A stretch of 64,000 bases of DNA from Kocuria marina (GTDB lineage: Bacteria > Actinomycetota > Actinomycetes > Actinomycetales > Micrococcaceae): contig BMZV01000003.1 in the NCBI GenBank assembly GCA_014652975.1, positions 310,001 through 374,000 of the forward strand. The letters run 5' to 3'. Shown here one piece after another: positions 1-8,770 of the stretch. Each line of letters begins with the position of its first letter. Within the stretch, counting starts at the first letter, position 1. Both the position numbers and the translations under genes were made by a program. The notes beneath the pieces were generated by a model. That model was not told where the DNA came from and ran no database searches. It worked only from the letters and a program-made list of their open reading frames with translations.

Positions 1-665
1 CGACCTCCGGCGGCTCCCCCTCCGGGGGTTCCCACTCAGGGGGACCGCACTCCGGCGGCCCGCAGCACCGTGGCCCGCACGCCGGCGACCCGCGCGGTGA
101 GAAGCCCTCACCTCGCGGCCCCCAGTCCGGGGACCCCTCCGACGGCGACGGCGCTCGGCTCCGGTTCGCCGCGGTGGCCGCGGCCCTCGCGGTGCTCGCC
201 TCCGCACTCGTGGTGGGTGACGTGTGGTCCACCGTAGCGGGGCTCGTACTCGCCATCGCCGGGATCGTGCTGGGCATCATCGCGCTCGCGCGCTCCCGCG
301 GTTCGTCCTCACGGGTCCTGATCACGGTGCTCGCGGTGTTGGCCATCGTGTGGGGTGTGATCAATGCACTGGGCGGTGGCACCCGATTGCTCGTGTGGCC
401 GGCCACCCAGGTCTACCAGGAATGCACCGAGCGAGCCCTCACGCTGTCCTCGACCAGCCGGTGCGAGCAACAGCTCAACGACAACGTGTGGAAGCACTTC
501 TCCGGTGCGCCCCTCGAGACGGGTGCGCCGCAGGACGATCCGACGGCCACCGCCACGCCTGAGGCCTCCCTTGTCACGCCCACGCCGAGCGCCTCGAACC
601 CTGCCCCTTCGGGGAGTGCTACACCGGGAGCGACCTCGCCGACCTCCGCCGGTCCCGGGTCCTGA
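1..665 (+). CDS. Membrane protein, N-terminus outside the window (DUF4190-like)
   Basis: The frame is open from base 3, so the gene begins upstream. The first visible 55 residues are Gly/Ser/Pro/His-rich with repeated SGG and HSGG units, as in a disordered cytoplasmic N-terminus. Three hydrophobic helices follow at about visible residues 58-75, 78-98 and 104-123. After them comes a short domain with two cysteines (QVYQEC and TSRCEQQ), then a Thr/Pro/Ser/Ala-rich tail to the stop. A disordered head, helices and a small Cys-containing outer part resemble DUF4190-type membrane proteins of actinobacteria. No enzyme motif is visible and the function is unknown. A start at GTG 174 is possible, but would throw away the first part of the open frame. 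Confidence 0.6.
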   Translation, partial: TSGGSPSGGSHSGGPHSGGPQHRGPHAGDPRGEKPSPRGPQSGDPSDGDGARLRFAAVAAALAVLASALVVGDVWSTVAGLVLAIAGIVLGIIALARSRGSSSRVLITVLAVLAIVWGVINALGGGTRLLVWPATQVYQECTERALTLSSTSRCEQQLNDNVWKHFSGAPLETGAPQDDPTATATPEASLVTPTPSASNPAPSGSATPGATSPTSAGPGS

Positions 666-775
666 GACGCCCGTTCCCAGCGAGTCCATTGCTATCGAGA
701 GCGGTTCGTCATCGGCCCAGTCCCACGTCCTGGGACGCCCGAGCCCGTCGGCGCCAGGATCGGTTCATCGTCGTC

Positions 776-2572
776 TCAGTCCCGCTCGTCGTCGAGGGCG
801 GCCAGCCGCGCGGCCTTGCGCTTCTCGGACCTGCGCTGCGCACGACGACGCTTGGTCTCCTCACGGCGGGACAGTCCCGGTTCGTCTGCCGATCGTCCCA
901 CGGCCGTGGACCCGCCGCGGGGCTGGGACTCCCGCTCGGGCTCGGCGGCAGCGCGCGACGCGCGGCCCCGGAACAGACCCCGGACACCCCGAGCCGTGAC
1001 CTCGCCGTCCGGGACGGCCGCCCCGGATCCAGGACGGCCACCGGGTGCCGTGCGAGCATCCTGCCCGGCGCCGGGGCCGGAAGCCGAGCGGGAACCGTGC
1101 GCGGCGCCAGCGGCGGGCAGGGCGTCGTGGTGGGCCACAGCGGCGTCGTCCTCCGGGGCCGGGGAATCCGACTCGGGGAGCTCGTCCGCCTCGGCGCGGG
1201 AGCGGGAACGGTAGCCCTCGCGTTCGAGCCAGGGCCCGGCCAGGCACCCCACGGTGGCGCCCACCGCAAGTTCGGCACCGAGCCACAGGAACACGTGCCA
1301 CGCGTGCGGGCCGATGTCCGTGAGCCTGCCGATGCCCAGCGAACCGCTGGAGAGCCACGCGAGCGCGGTCACGAGGCCCGCCCCCACCGCGGCCATGAAC
1401 ACCGCCGTGAGCACGGTGGAGAGCACGAACGTGATCCAGCGCAGAGGCAGGCGGATGGCCATCCAGTCGTCCAGGTGGTTCTCACCCTCGCGGCAGAACC
1501 ACCACCCCGCGAGCAGACCCGCGAGCACGGGCAACCCCAGGACCGCAGGGGCGTACAGCCACGGGTCACCGGTGGGCAGCGCGGCGAGCGCCGGGAACTG
1601 CGGCAGCGGTCCCAGCGTGCTCTGGAACGGCGACACCAGGGTCCCGGTGCCCAGCGAGAAGCCGGCACCGGTGGCCCACGTGAGCGCCCACACGACCATG
1701 TTGGGCAGGTACCCGAACTGCAGTGCCGTCAGGGCGGTGTCCCCCGCAGCGCCGGTACCGAGGTCCTGGTAGACCGTGATCACGCGGTCCCAGTTCCACG
1801 CGAGCGCCACCACGAACAACAGGGCACCGGCCGCCACAGCGGTGACCGCGGCGAGGAAACCGGCGCGGATCACGGCCCACATGTAGGAACCGGCCCAGCG
1901 TGAGTGCTGGCTCGTGCGCTGCAACCAGGACGCGACGTCGGCCCCGAGCACCGCGGCGAGCGAGCGCGAAGCGCTCCACCCGCCCACGAGGGTGCCCAAC
2001 CCGGCCGGGACCAGGGGCAACAGGGCGGCCGCCACGAGGTCCACCGAGACTTGTTCGGTGCGGCTGAGCCAGCCCACGAGGGCACCGAAGAGCGCGTACG
2101 CGAGCATCCCGGCGAAGAACGGGATCAGGAACTGACCGCGCCAGCACGCCCGGGCGATCCGGCGGCCCGCGATCACCGCGAGGCCGAACGGGATCAGCGT
2201 GAGCCCTAGAGGCACGAGCGTGACCGTCCCGCCACCGTCCAGCGACAGGCCCTGGATGGCTTGGATCGTGAGGGGCACGCAGTGCGCGAGCAACCAGACC
2301 TGACCGGCGAGCTGCAGGCTCCCGCCCGCGCCCAGGGTCGCGAAGCCCCCCGCAGCCCATACCGCACCCAAGAGCACGGTGCCCAGCAACAGGCCCACCA
2401 CGGCCACCGCGAGCAGCTCGATCACGCCCTGCAGCGCGAGCGGCATGGGCAGTCCCGGGGAGTCGTCCGGTTCGGGGCGGGGCACGTCGGCGGCGCGCAC
2501 GGGGGACGAACCGCGCGACGTGAAGCGGTCGCGTACGCCCGAGACCACGCCGGGCAGTGAGGGAAGTTTCAT
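776..2572 (-). CDS. DUF6350 family membrane protein (PerM-like)
   Basis: Polytopic membrane protein of 598 residues. I place the start at ATG 2572 (MKLPSLPGVV), because the residues encoded further upstream in the same frame are not protein-like. About a dozen hydrophobic segments cover the first 420 residues. A long charged, Ala/Gly/Glu-rich cytoplasmic tail then ends in a strongly basic stretch (KRRRAQRRSEKRKAAR). This architecture matches the actinobacterial DUF6350 family, which databases sometimes label cell division protein PerM; the cell-division role is not shown by the sequence. The gene is divergent from the mannosyltransferase at 2691 and the two share about 118 bp of upstream DNA. 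Confidence 0.75.
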   Translation of the reverse strand: MKLPSLPGVVSGVRDRFTSRGSSPVRAADVPRPEPDDSPGLPMPLALQGVIELLAVAVVGLLLGTVLLGAVWAAGGFATLGAGGSLQLAGQVWLLAHCVPLTIQAIQGLSLDGGGTVTLVPLGLTLIPFGLAVIAGRRIARACWRGQFLIPFFAGMLAYALFGALVGWLSRTEQVSVDLVAAALLPLVPAGLGTLVGGWSASRSLAAVLGADVASWLQRTSQHSRWAGSYMWAVIRAGFLAAVTAVAAGALLFVVALAWNWDRVITVYQDLGTGAAGDTALTALQFGYLPNMVVWALTWATGAGFSLGTGTLVSPFQSTLGPLPQFPALAALPTGDPWLYAPAVLGLPVLAGLLAGWWFCREGENHLDDWMAIRLPLRWITFVLSTVLTAVFMAAVGAGLVTALAWLSSGSLGIGRLTDIGPHAWHVFLWLGAELAVGATVGCLAGPWLEREGYRSRSRAEADELPESDSPAPEDDAAVAHHDALPAAGAAHGSRSASGPGAGQDARTAPGGRPGSGAAVPDGEVTARGVRGLFRGRASRAAAEPERESQPRGGSTAVGRSADEPGLSRREETKRRRAQRRSEKRKAARLAALDDERD

Positions 2573-2690
2573 CACCGGACATCTTTTCACGTTCACCCGC
2601 GCACCACGGGCAGCGAAGTTAGCCCGGACTTCACCTGCGGGCCACCCCCGGGTGACTCCCCCGTGAGGCGCCGGGCCCACAGTGGGAACC

Positions 2691-3854
2691 GTGAGAATCG
2701 CATTGGTGGCCGAACAGTTCCTCCCCCACGTCAACGGTGTCACTCATTCGGTGATCCGCGTCCTGGAACACCTGCGGGATCACGGGCACGAGGCCATGGT
2801 GATCGCCCCCTCCTACGAGAAGACCCTGTTCCTGGGCTCGGTGGACCACGTGGACGGCGTGCGGATCGAGCGCATCCCGTCCCTGCCGCTCGCGGGCTAT
2901 CCCGAGGTCCGCGTGGCGAGCTGCACCCTGAGTCGCATGCAGCGCATCCTGGCCCGTTTCGCGCCGGACGTGGTGCACGTGGCGTCCCCGTTCGTGCTGG
3001 GCTGGCAGGCCATCCAGGCCGCCAAGGGTCTGGGCCTGCCGTGCGTGGCCGTGTACCAGACGGACGTGCCCGGTTACGCCGCCCGGTACGGGGCGTCCGT
3101 GCTGGAGACCGCCATGTGGTCCCACGTGCGTGCGATGCACAATAGTGCGACCCTCACTCTCGCTCCCTCCACGGCGTCGATCAGCCAGCTCCACGAGCAC
3201 GGCGTCCAGCGGGTGCACATGTGGCGCCGCGGAGTGGACACGAGCCGGTTCCGTCCCGCGCTGCGCGATCACGCGTGGCGCGAGCGCGTGGGCGGCGGCA
3301 AGCGACTCGTGGGATACGTGGGGCGGTTGGCCCCCGAGAAGCAGGTCGCGGACCTCGCCGCGATCGACGCCCTGCCGGACACCCGGCTCGTGATCATCGG
3401 TTCCGGTCCCGGGAAGGAGTCGCTGCGCTCGGTATTGCCCAACGCGCACTTCGAGGGCTTCCTCACGGGCACCGAACTCGCCACGGCCATGGCGTCGCTG
3501 GACGTGTTCGTGCACCCCGGTGAGCACGAGACGTTCTGCCAGACCATCCAGGAAGCCATGGCCTCGGGGGTCCCAGTGGTGGCCGTGGGCCGCGGCGGTC
3601 CCCTGGACCTCGTGGACTCCTCGCGTAACGGGTGGCTCTACGCCCCGGGTGACCTGGCCGGGTTGCGCGAGCGCGTCCGGGACCTCGCGGGCGACGACGC
3701 CAAACGCCTCGCCTTCGCGCGCACCGCCCACCAGTGCGTGCAGGAGCGCACGTGGGGTGCCGTGTGCGAGCAGTTGCTGGGCCACTACGCGCGCGCTCGC
3801 ACGGTCACCTCCCGGATGCGCGGCACGCGCCGCAGCGACCTGCGCACCCCATGA
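2691..3854 (+). CDS. mgtA: GT4-family alpha-mannosyltransferase (MgtA-like)
   Basis: GT-B glycosyltransferase of 387 residues. The N-terminal Rossmann lobe opens MRIALVAEQFLPHVNGVTHS, the acceptor-side signature of MgtA/PimB-type mannosyltransferases. The C-terminal donor lobe contains VGRLAPEKQV and HPGEHETFCQTIQEAMASG, which carries the retaining GT4 E-x7-E pair. The resemblance from memory is to mycobacterial MgtA, which adds mannose from GDP-mannose to a glucuronosyl-diacylglycerol anchor; the family is certain, the acceptor is inferred. I chose GTG 2691 because family members begin MRIA; a GTG at 2682 is in frame and could be used instead. No other lipomannan gene is adjacent. Confidence 0.8.
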   Translation: MRIALVAEQFLPHVNGVTHSVIRVLEHLRDHGHEAMVIAPSYEKTLFLGSVDHVDGVRIERIPSLPLAGYPEVRVASCTLSRMQRILARFAPDVVHVASPFVLGWQAIQAAKGLGLPCVAVYQTDVPGYAARYGASVLETAMWSHVRAMHNSATLTLAPSTASISQLHEHGVQRVHMWRRGVDTSRFRPALRDHAWRERVGGGKRLVGYVGRLAPEKQVADLAAIDALPDTRLVIIGSGPGKESLRSVLPNAHFEGFLTGTELATAMASLDVFVHPGEHETFCQTIQEAMASGVPVVAVGRGGPLDLVDSSRNGWLYAPGDLAGLRERVRDLAGDDAKRLAFARTAHQCVQERTWGAVCEQLLGHYARARTVTSRMRGTRRSDLRTP

Positions 3855-4128
3855 GAACCGCCGCCGGGTGCCAGATGTTACTCAACAGAAGCTTGATTAA
3901 GTTTTGATGACATTCTCGGTCCGCGCCTGGCTAGTCCCCCGAATCCACGGATAGGCTCGAAGCAGCTTCACGAGATGCGCCCGCGCAACGACAAGGACGT
4001 CACCGCGCGCCCAGAGCTCCAACTCGGCGTACGCCAACCCTCGGTTCAGGGGTGGATTGGATGACGAAGCGGCCGGGGCCACACGTGTGGTTCCGGCAAG
4101 CGACCGGAAAAATCAGAGGCCCGACAAC

Positions 4129-4407
4129 ATGAACACGACAACCCAGAAATCCCACCCCGACACCCGCGAACAGTGGGTGGACGTCACCGTTCAGGCGGAC
4201 CCCGCCCGGCACGTGGTGTCCATCACGGGATCGGACGGTCACGAGCACGAGTACTTCGCGGACGACGCCCGTGAGGTCGCACTCGCCGCACAGCACACAC
4301 GGGGGCGCGGCCAGTGGTGCGCCAAGTACAGCAGACTCCTGGTCCCCGGGGCGTCCCGGGTGACCGGCGGGGTGTCCTTCTACAAGCTGGAGCCCTTGCC
4401 CGCGTAG
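4129..4407 (+). CDS. Small conserved-looking hypothetical protein
   Basis: Soluble protein of 92 residues with no signal peptide or membrane helix. The start at ATG 4129 (MNTTTQKSHPD) has an AGAGG ribosome-binding site about 10 bases upstream. In-frame codons from 4057 are open but have no such site. The middle is rich in Asp, Glu and His (GSDGHEHEYFADDAREVALAAQH) and the end is a compact basic/aromatic section (WCAKYSRLL, GGVSFYKLEPL). I do not recognise the family. It stands alone, followed by a strong hairpin at 4449-4486 shared with the convergent pseudogene. Confidence 0.55.
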   Translation: MNTTTQKSHPDTREQWVDVTVQADPARHVVSITGSDGHEHEYFADDAREVALAAQHTRGRGQWCAKYSRLLVPGASRVTGGVSFYKLEPLPA

Positions 4408-4448
4408 TCCTCGCGAGCACGGTTCCCGCGACCGCGAACTCCACGGTC

Positions 4449-4486
4449 GGGTGTGGCCCGGGTCCGGACGGACCCGGGCCACACCC
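4449..4486. terminator. Bidirectional hairpin terminator
   Basis: Perfect 18-base inverted repeat (4449-4466 with 4469-4486) separated by two bases, so about 16 pairs can form around a small loop. It lies between the convergent 4129-4407 gene and the 4522-5196 pseudogene. There is no U-tract. Confidence 0.75.
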
Positions 4487-4521
4487 ATGTTCTCAGCCTG
4501 CTCGGTTCTTGGCGGCCGTGC

Positions 4522-5196
4522 TCACCGGGCGGTCGCGTCCCGGTCCTGGGCGATCAGCTCGGCGGCGCGTTCACCGCTCATGAAGACCGTGATGTTCGGG
4601 TTCACCGTCACGAGCTCGGGCATCACCGAGGCGTCTGCCACGCGCAATCCGCTCACGCCCTTGACGATTGCATCCAGCAGGAACGCCGTGCGCCCGGTGA
4701 TGAGCACGTACAGCATGAGCCCGATCGCCAGGATGATGTTCAGCTCGGAAAGCCGCCGGATGCCCTTGTCCACGCCCAAGATGGTCCCCAGCAGCGCCGC
4801 GGTGTCCACGGCGTCGCCGGCGACCCCGTAGATGCGGCGCCCGATCAGGGGATAGAGCGCGGAGCGGATGCTCAACGGCATGTCGAAGCGGTAGGCGAAG
4901 TAACCGAACGCCATGCCCATCAGGGCGTACATGGCCCACCCCGTGAACAGGTTGAACTGGGGTTTCGCGTGGTCCGGGCCCATCTTGATCGTGCCGTGCC
5001 TGCTGTCCTCGACCAGGATCACGAACACGATTACGAGAGCGGCCGTGAGGATGTAGAACCACCCCAGCCGGGAGGCAACCCACGCGACCACGCCGCCGAT
5101 CACGGCGTCGGCGTGCTCGGGTGCCTCCGTGGCCCAGGCGGACAGCGAGACAAGCAGGGTTGCCGCGGCCACGAAGACCCGCCAGTAGACGGGCAA
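4522..5196 (-). pseudogene. Chimeric remnant: BCCT betaine/choline transporter joined to choline oxidase tail
   Basis: An open frame of 224 codons made of fragments from two gene families. Residues 1-84 match the N-terminus of a BCCT transporter through TM2 (GWFYIL, GTIKMGPDHAKPQF). Residues 85-141 match a later stretch (GWAMYALMG, LPLSIRSALYPLIGRRIYG) and 142-179 a still later one (DKGIRRLSELN). Residues 180-215 match the C-terminus of GMC choline oxidase (SGLRVADASVMPELVTVNPN). A full BCCT protein is over 500 residues and a choline oxidase about 540, so at least three large stretches are missing, including the transporter substrate site and the whole FAD domain. The only start is a TTG at 5196, although the frame is open further upstream. 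It cannot work as either parent protein. The choline/betaine locus probably decayed by successive frame-preserving deletions. Confidence 0.85.
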
Positions 5197-5462
5197 CCGG
5201 GGTGGCGCAGAGCGAGGGGCCCGGACGGGGCGGGCGGATCCGCGACGGGCGACGAGCCCGGGCGTGGGTGACGGATGGACGAGGAATCGTGTGTGGTCAC
5301 GTCGGGGATGCGGGTCGGACGTCGGACGACCCGGGGTTGAGGCGCCTTACTACCAGCCGTTAGTCATGGCACGCCACCTCACTGTAGGGGAGGGCCGCGC
5401 AGCAGCCGAATGCAGCCGCGCGGCCCCACGAGCACACCCCCCGTTCGCCCGGGGCGGCACTG

Positions 5463-8400
5463 TCAGCCCAGCAGCTTGGCCACGAGGGCGCTCGCGAACT
5501 CCTCGGAGACGTCCCCGTAGTTCAGGGAGAAGTCCTCGTCCACGAGCGTGGGCAGCAGCCCCGAGCACAGCACCGTGGCGCGCGCGTACAGCCCCGGCAG
5601 GGCGGCACCGATGGGCACGGAGAGCAACCGCAGCTCGGGATCGTAGCTGACCAACGCCGTGCCGGTGTCCCGCGCCGCGAGGTGCTTGCCGAGCCCCGAG
5701 GACACGGGACGGGCGTGACCCGAGACCACGTCCTCCGCGGTGCGGTAGACGTAGCGCGTCTTGTGGTGGTGGTTGATCCGATACAGCCCCGCCTGGTTGC
5801 GGTCGTCCGTGGCCTCCCACGTGGCGTCCGCGGGCACGAAGCGTTCCGCGACCCCGTTGTACTGCATCTCCTTCAGGGGCAGCCCGGCGACGACCGAGGA
5901 CAACGGGGGCAGGGTGTCGAGCATGACGGGCCCGGCGTCGTAGACCACGTCGCACAGCCCCTCGGGCAGCAGCTTACTCAGCGCGTCGAGGTCCACATCC
6001 TGGAGCATGGTGGTCGCGTGGTCCTCCGGGGACAGCACCACGACCTCACCACCCTGGGCCCCGACCGCCTGCGTCACGGCGTCCTCTTGGTCGGTCTTCC
6101 ACCCGCCCGTGAGCAGGATGGAGCCGTCCACGAGCTGGGTCAGGGCCGGGGAGCACACCTGCCAGCGGCGCACCGTCCAGTTCTCGTCCCGGATCACCTC
6201 CAGGAAACCGAGGGCCTGCAGGTGACCCACGAACCATTCCTCGAAGCGCTCGGAGTCCTCGAGCTGGCGCGCCACGATGGACAGGCTCGACCGCTTGCCG
6301 CCACCCAAGAACGTGAGGATGTCCTTGAACGGCGCCCAGGACCCCGGGTACTCGCCCTCGTCCGGGCCGATGAACTGCAGTGCCTCGACCGAACCCGTCT
6401 GACCCACCGCCGAGAGCTTGGTGAGCCGGCCGGGGTAGCGCTTGGTGAGCCCGCAGAACTTGCAGCGCCCGAACACCCACGGCGCCTTGGCCTTGGGATC
6501 CATGGGGGGCAGGATCACTTTGTGCTTGCCCGTGACCATGCAGGACACGTCCGGGGCCTCGGGCAGCTCGTTGCTGCGCTCGGGGAACATCTGCCCCTCG
6601 GCGGACTCCCACCCGGCGACCTCGGGCACGGGGACCTCGTCCACGGCGGCCTCGTGGGGGTCCATGTTGTCGAACGAGCCCTGGACGTACTCATCCGGGA
6701 TCTCGTCCCGCGTTACCGCGGTGACGGGCCACAACGGTTCCTCCGCGACGTGGACCATCTCACCGTCGTAGCCCAGGGAACGTTGAGTGATGTAGTAGGA
6801 ACTGTCCCGCACGCGGAACTCGAGGCGCTGCTTCACGGTGCGCCCGGAACGCAGCACTAGCGTGTAGTCGTTGGGCTTGAGGTGGCCGTCCTCGCGGGCC
6901 AGTTCCGTACCGCCCAGGCTCACCTGGAACGGTGGCACCCGGGGTGCGGTGAGCTTGGTGCTCATGAGCTTGAACGAGTGCGGGTTACGCCACTCGCACT
7001 CCACGGACAGGGGGTCGTCGCTGTCGGACGTGACGGTCAACTGCGGGGGCCGCAGGGCCGAGAACCGGTCCACGTCCCCGGGGATCCGCAGCCCGCCGGA
7101 CAGGGTGATTGCGGGGACCAGGCGGGGTACAAGGGCCGAGAAGTTGTCGTTGACGGTCAGCGCGGGGTCACCGGCACGCAGCACCTGGACGTCGTCGAAC
7201 AGCACCCAGCCCTCGCAGACCCCGTTCTCCCCCGGGCCCACCACGCGGTAGTCGGGAGAGGCCGAGTCGTCCAGGATCGCGCGGATCTGATCCACCCATT
7301 CAGGTTGATTGCGCACCATGATCCGGCACGGCCACGCCGCGGGGACGTGGTCCACGGAGATGAACGTGTCCGAGTACGCGTCCTTGGCGAAGACCACCAC
7401 GGGCCGTGGATTACGCGTGAGGGTGAGCTCCCCCGCGGTGATCTGCAGCTGCCCGGACAGCAGCGTGTCACTCGTCATGCGGGCGTTGTACGCGGAGATC
7501 CCCAGGAACGCGTCCCCGATGTAGGACAGGAACATGGTGCGCGGGCCGACCGTGGTCGCGAGATCCACCTCCCGACCGGGCACCAGCCGCTTGGGCACCA
7601 CGAAACCGAGTTCGTAGATGGGGTTGCCCACGTAGTCCGTGCCGTCCGTGAGGGACAACCCGGGGCTGCGCGAGCCCAGGTGCCGCGTGCCGCGGGCGGC
7701 GGCCGCGGCGGCGTCGTCCGGGGCGGACTCCCACGCGTCCAACTGGGCGAGCGCGACCTGCAACGCGGGATCGCGCGTGAGGGGGTTGGTCCAGATGCTG
7801 CGCAGGCTCTTGGACACATCGGTGTCCGCGATGTCGAGCCAGAAGTCGATGTAGATCCCGAGCTCCGCCGCGCTCATCCCCTGCGCCGTGGTCAGTTCGA
7901 GGTCCTCGAACATCTGGTGCAGTTGCCGCAGCTCGGACGGGCCGAACAGGGTCTGGGACAGAGCGAGGCCCACGGGACGGTGGTTCACGGCGTACGCGGA
8001 CGGCAACCCGAGTTGGCCGTCGAAGGCCTCGAGCCAATAGCGCAGCGCGTCCCAGTAGGTCTCGGAGTCCTTGCGCACCGAGGTCTCGAGCGCCTTGACG
8101 TTGTCCTGGCCCGCTTGCAGCAACACCGCGAGCGGCAGGTAGAACGTGGACACGGACTTCTTGCCCGTGCGCGCCGCGAGCGCGGACATGTGCCGCCCGG
8201 CCAGGGCGAACAGGGCCAACAGCGCCACGATGGGCGGCGGGCCAATCCTGGTGAGGTCCTCGAGCTGGCGCCGGGACGTCCGGTACCACGCCTCGGTGAG
8301 CTTGTTGAACGCGTCGAACACGGACCGGCGGGAGCCGTCCGTCACGAGCAGCGGCGTCACGGAGTCGGCAAGCGCACGCAGCGTGGCCGGGCCGTCCAGG

Positions 8401-8582
8401 CCGAATTCCGAGCCGATCTGTTCGAGCATCTTCTCGTCCAGGTCCAGGTGGACCAGTTCCCCGGCCCTCCTGGGGCCGAAGAATGCCCGCGCCACGGCGT
8501 CGTTCCAGCGCAGGTACTCGACTTCCCGGGGTCCGGATGCCATTGCGTGGTCCCCCGTGTGGAAACCGGCAGCGTCAGCCAC
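5463..8582 (-). CDS. Large protein of unknown function, divergent from the SNF2 helicase
   Basis: A 1039-residue cytoplasmic protein that I do not recognise. The GTG start at 8582 has GGAGG four bases upstream; an in-frame ATG at 8543 is the alternative. The N-terminus contains EYLRWNDAVARAFFGPR, followed by an all-helical region to about residue 290 and a mixed, probably beta-rich middle. A candidate zinc site is formed by C681, H687 and C707-K-F-C710. Around residues 740-810 there is a winged-helix-like stretch (LSIVARQL, FEEWFVGHLQALGFLEV, RRWQVCSPALTQL). No nuclease or methylase motif is obvious. Size, mixed architecture and pairing with a helicase resemble large accessory proteins of phage-defence loci, but that is analogy. 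Codon use looks like the neighbours. Confidence 0.7.
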   Translation of the reverse strand: MADAAGFHTGDHAMASGPREVEYLRWNDAVARAFFGPRRAGELVHLDLDEKMLEQIGSEFGLDGPATLRALADSVTPLLVTDGSRRSVFDAFNKLTEAWYRTSRRQLEDLTRIGPPPIVALLALFALAGRHMSALAARTGKKSVSTFYLPLAVLLQAGQDNVKALETSVRKDSETYWDALRYWLEAFDGQLGLPSAYAVNHRPVGLALSQTLFGPSELRQLHQMFEDLELTTAQGMSAAELGIYIDFWLDIADTDVSKSLRSIWTNPLTRDPALQVALAQLDAWESAPDDAAAAAARGTRHLGSRSPGLSLTDGTDYVGNPIYELGFVVPKRLVPGREVDLATTVGPRTMFLSYIGDAFLGISAYNARMTSDTLLSGQLQITAGELTLTRNPRPVVVFAKDAYSDTFISVDHVPAAWPCRIMVRNQPEWVDQIRAILDDSASPDYRVVGPGENGVCEGWVLFDDVQVLRAGDPALTVNDNFSALVPRLVPAITLSGGLRIPGDVDRFSALRPPQLTVTSDSDDPLSVECEWRNPHSFKLMSTKLTAPRVPPFQVSLGGTELAREDGHLKPNDYTLVLRSGRTVKQRLEFRVRDSSYYITQRSLGYDGEMVHVAEEPLWPVTAVTRDEIPDEYVQGSFDNMDPHEAAVDEVPVPEVAGWESAEGQMFPERSNELPEAPDVSCMVTGKHKVILPPMDPKAKAPWVFGRCKFCGLTKRYPGRLTKLSAVGQTGSVEALQFIGPDEGEYPGSWAPFKDILTFLGGGKRSSLSIVARQLEDSERFEEWFVGHLQALGFLEVIRDENWTVRRWQVCSPALTQLVDGSILLTGGWKTDQEDAVTQAVGAQGGEVVVLSPEDHATTMLQDVDLDALSKLLPEGLCDVVYDAGPVMLDTLPPLSSVVAGLPLKEMQYNGVAERFVPADATWEATDDRNQAGLYRINHHHKTRYVYRTAEDVVSGHARPVSSGLGKHLAARDTGTALVSYDPELRLLSVPIGAALPGLYARATVLCSGLLPTLVDEDFSLNYGDVSEEFASALVAKLLG

Positions 8583-8770
8583 AAATCCTCCGTCTGCGCC
8601 GTGCGGCGCGCTCGAAACACGACAATCCCTGTCGATTATAAGTTCCCGCCCGTCGGCGGTTCACTGCCCGATCCCACCGCGCCCCCGGTTTGCACGACGA
8701 CGACGCCGCTGCCCCGGCCCTCGCCCACCGGCGCCCGGCCGTGTCCGCACCGGGCGGTACGGTAGGGGCC
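8583..8770. promoter_or_regulatory. Divergent promoter region of the 1039-aa gene and SNF2 helicase
   Basis: These 188 bp are the only DNA available to start transcription of both divergent genes. They contain a short AT-richer patch at about 8620-8645 (GATTATAAG) that could supply a -10 element. I could not assign hexamers to either strand with confidence. Confidence 0.35.

Noticed and set aside
689-1903. Long plus-strand open frame opposite the DUF6350 gene
   Set aside because: Composition is Arg/Gly/Pro-rich nonsense typical of the antisense frame of GC-rich genes, while the minus strand encodes a coherent membrane protein.
4522-5196. A small functional BCCT transporter
   Set aside because: Most helices and the aromatic substrate site are missing and the C-terminus belongs to choline oxidase, so it is called a pseudogene.
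6882-8765. Open frame of more than 600 codons antisense to the orphan protein gene
   Set aside because: No ribosome-binding site and His/Gly/Arg/Val-biased composition; the minus-strand frame has normal protein composition and a GGAGG.
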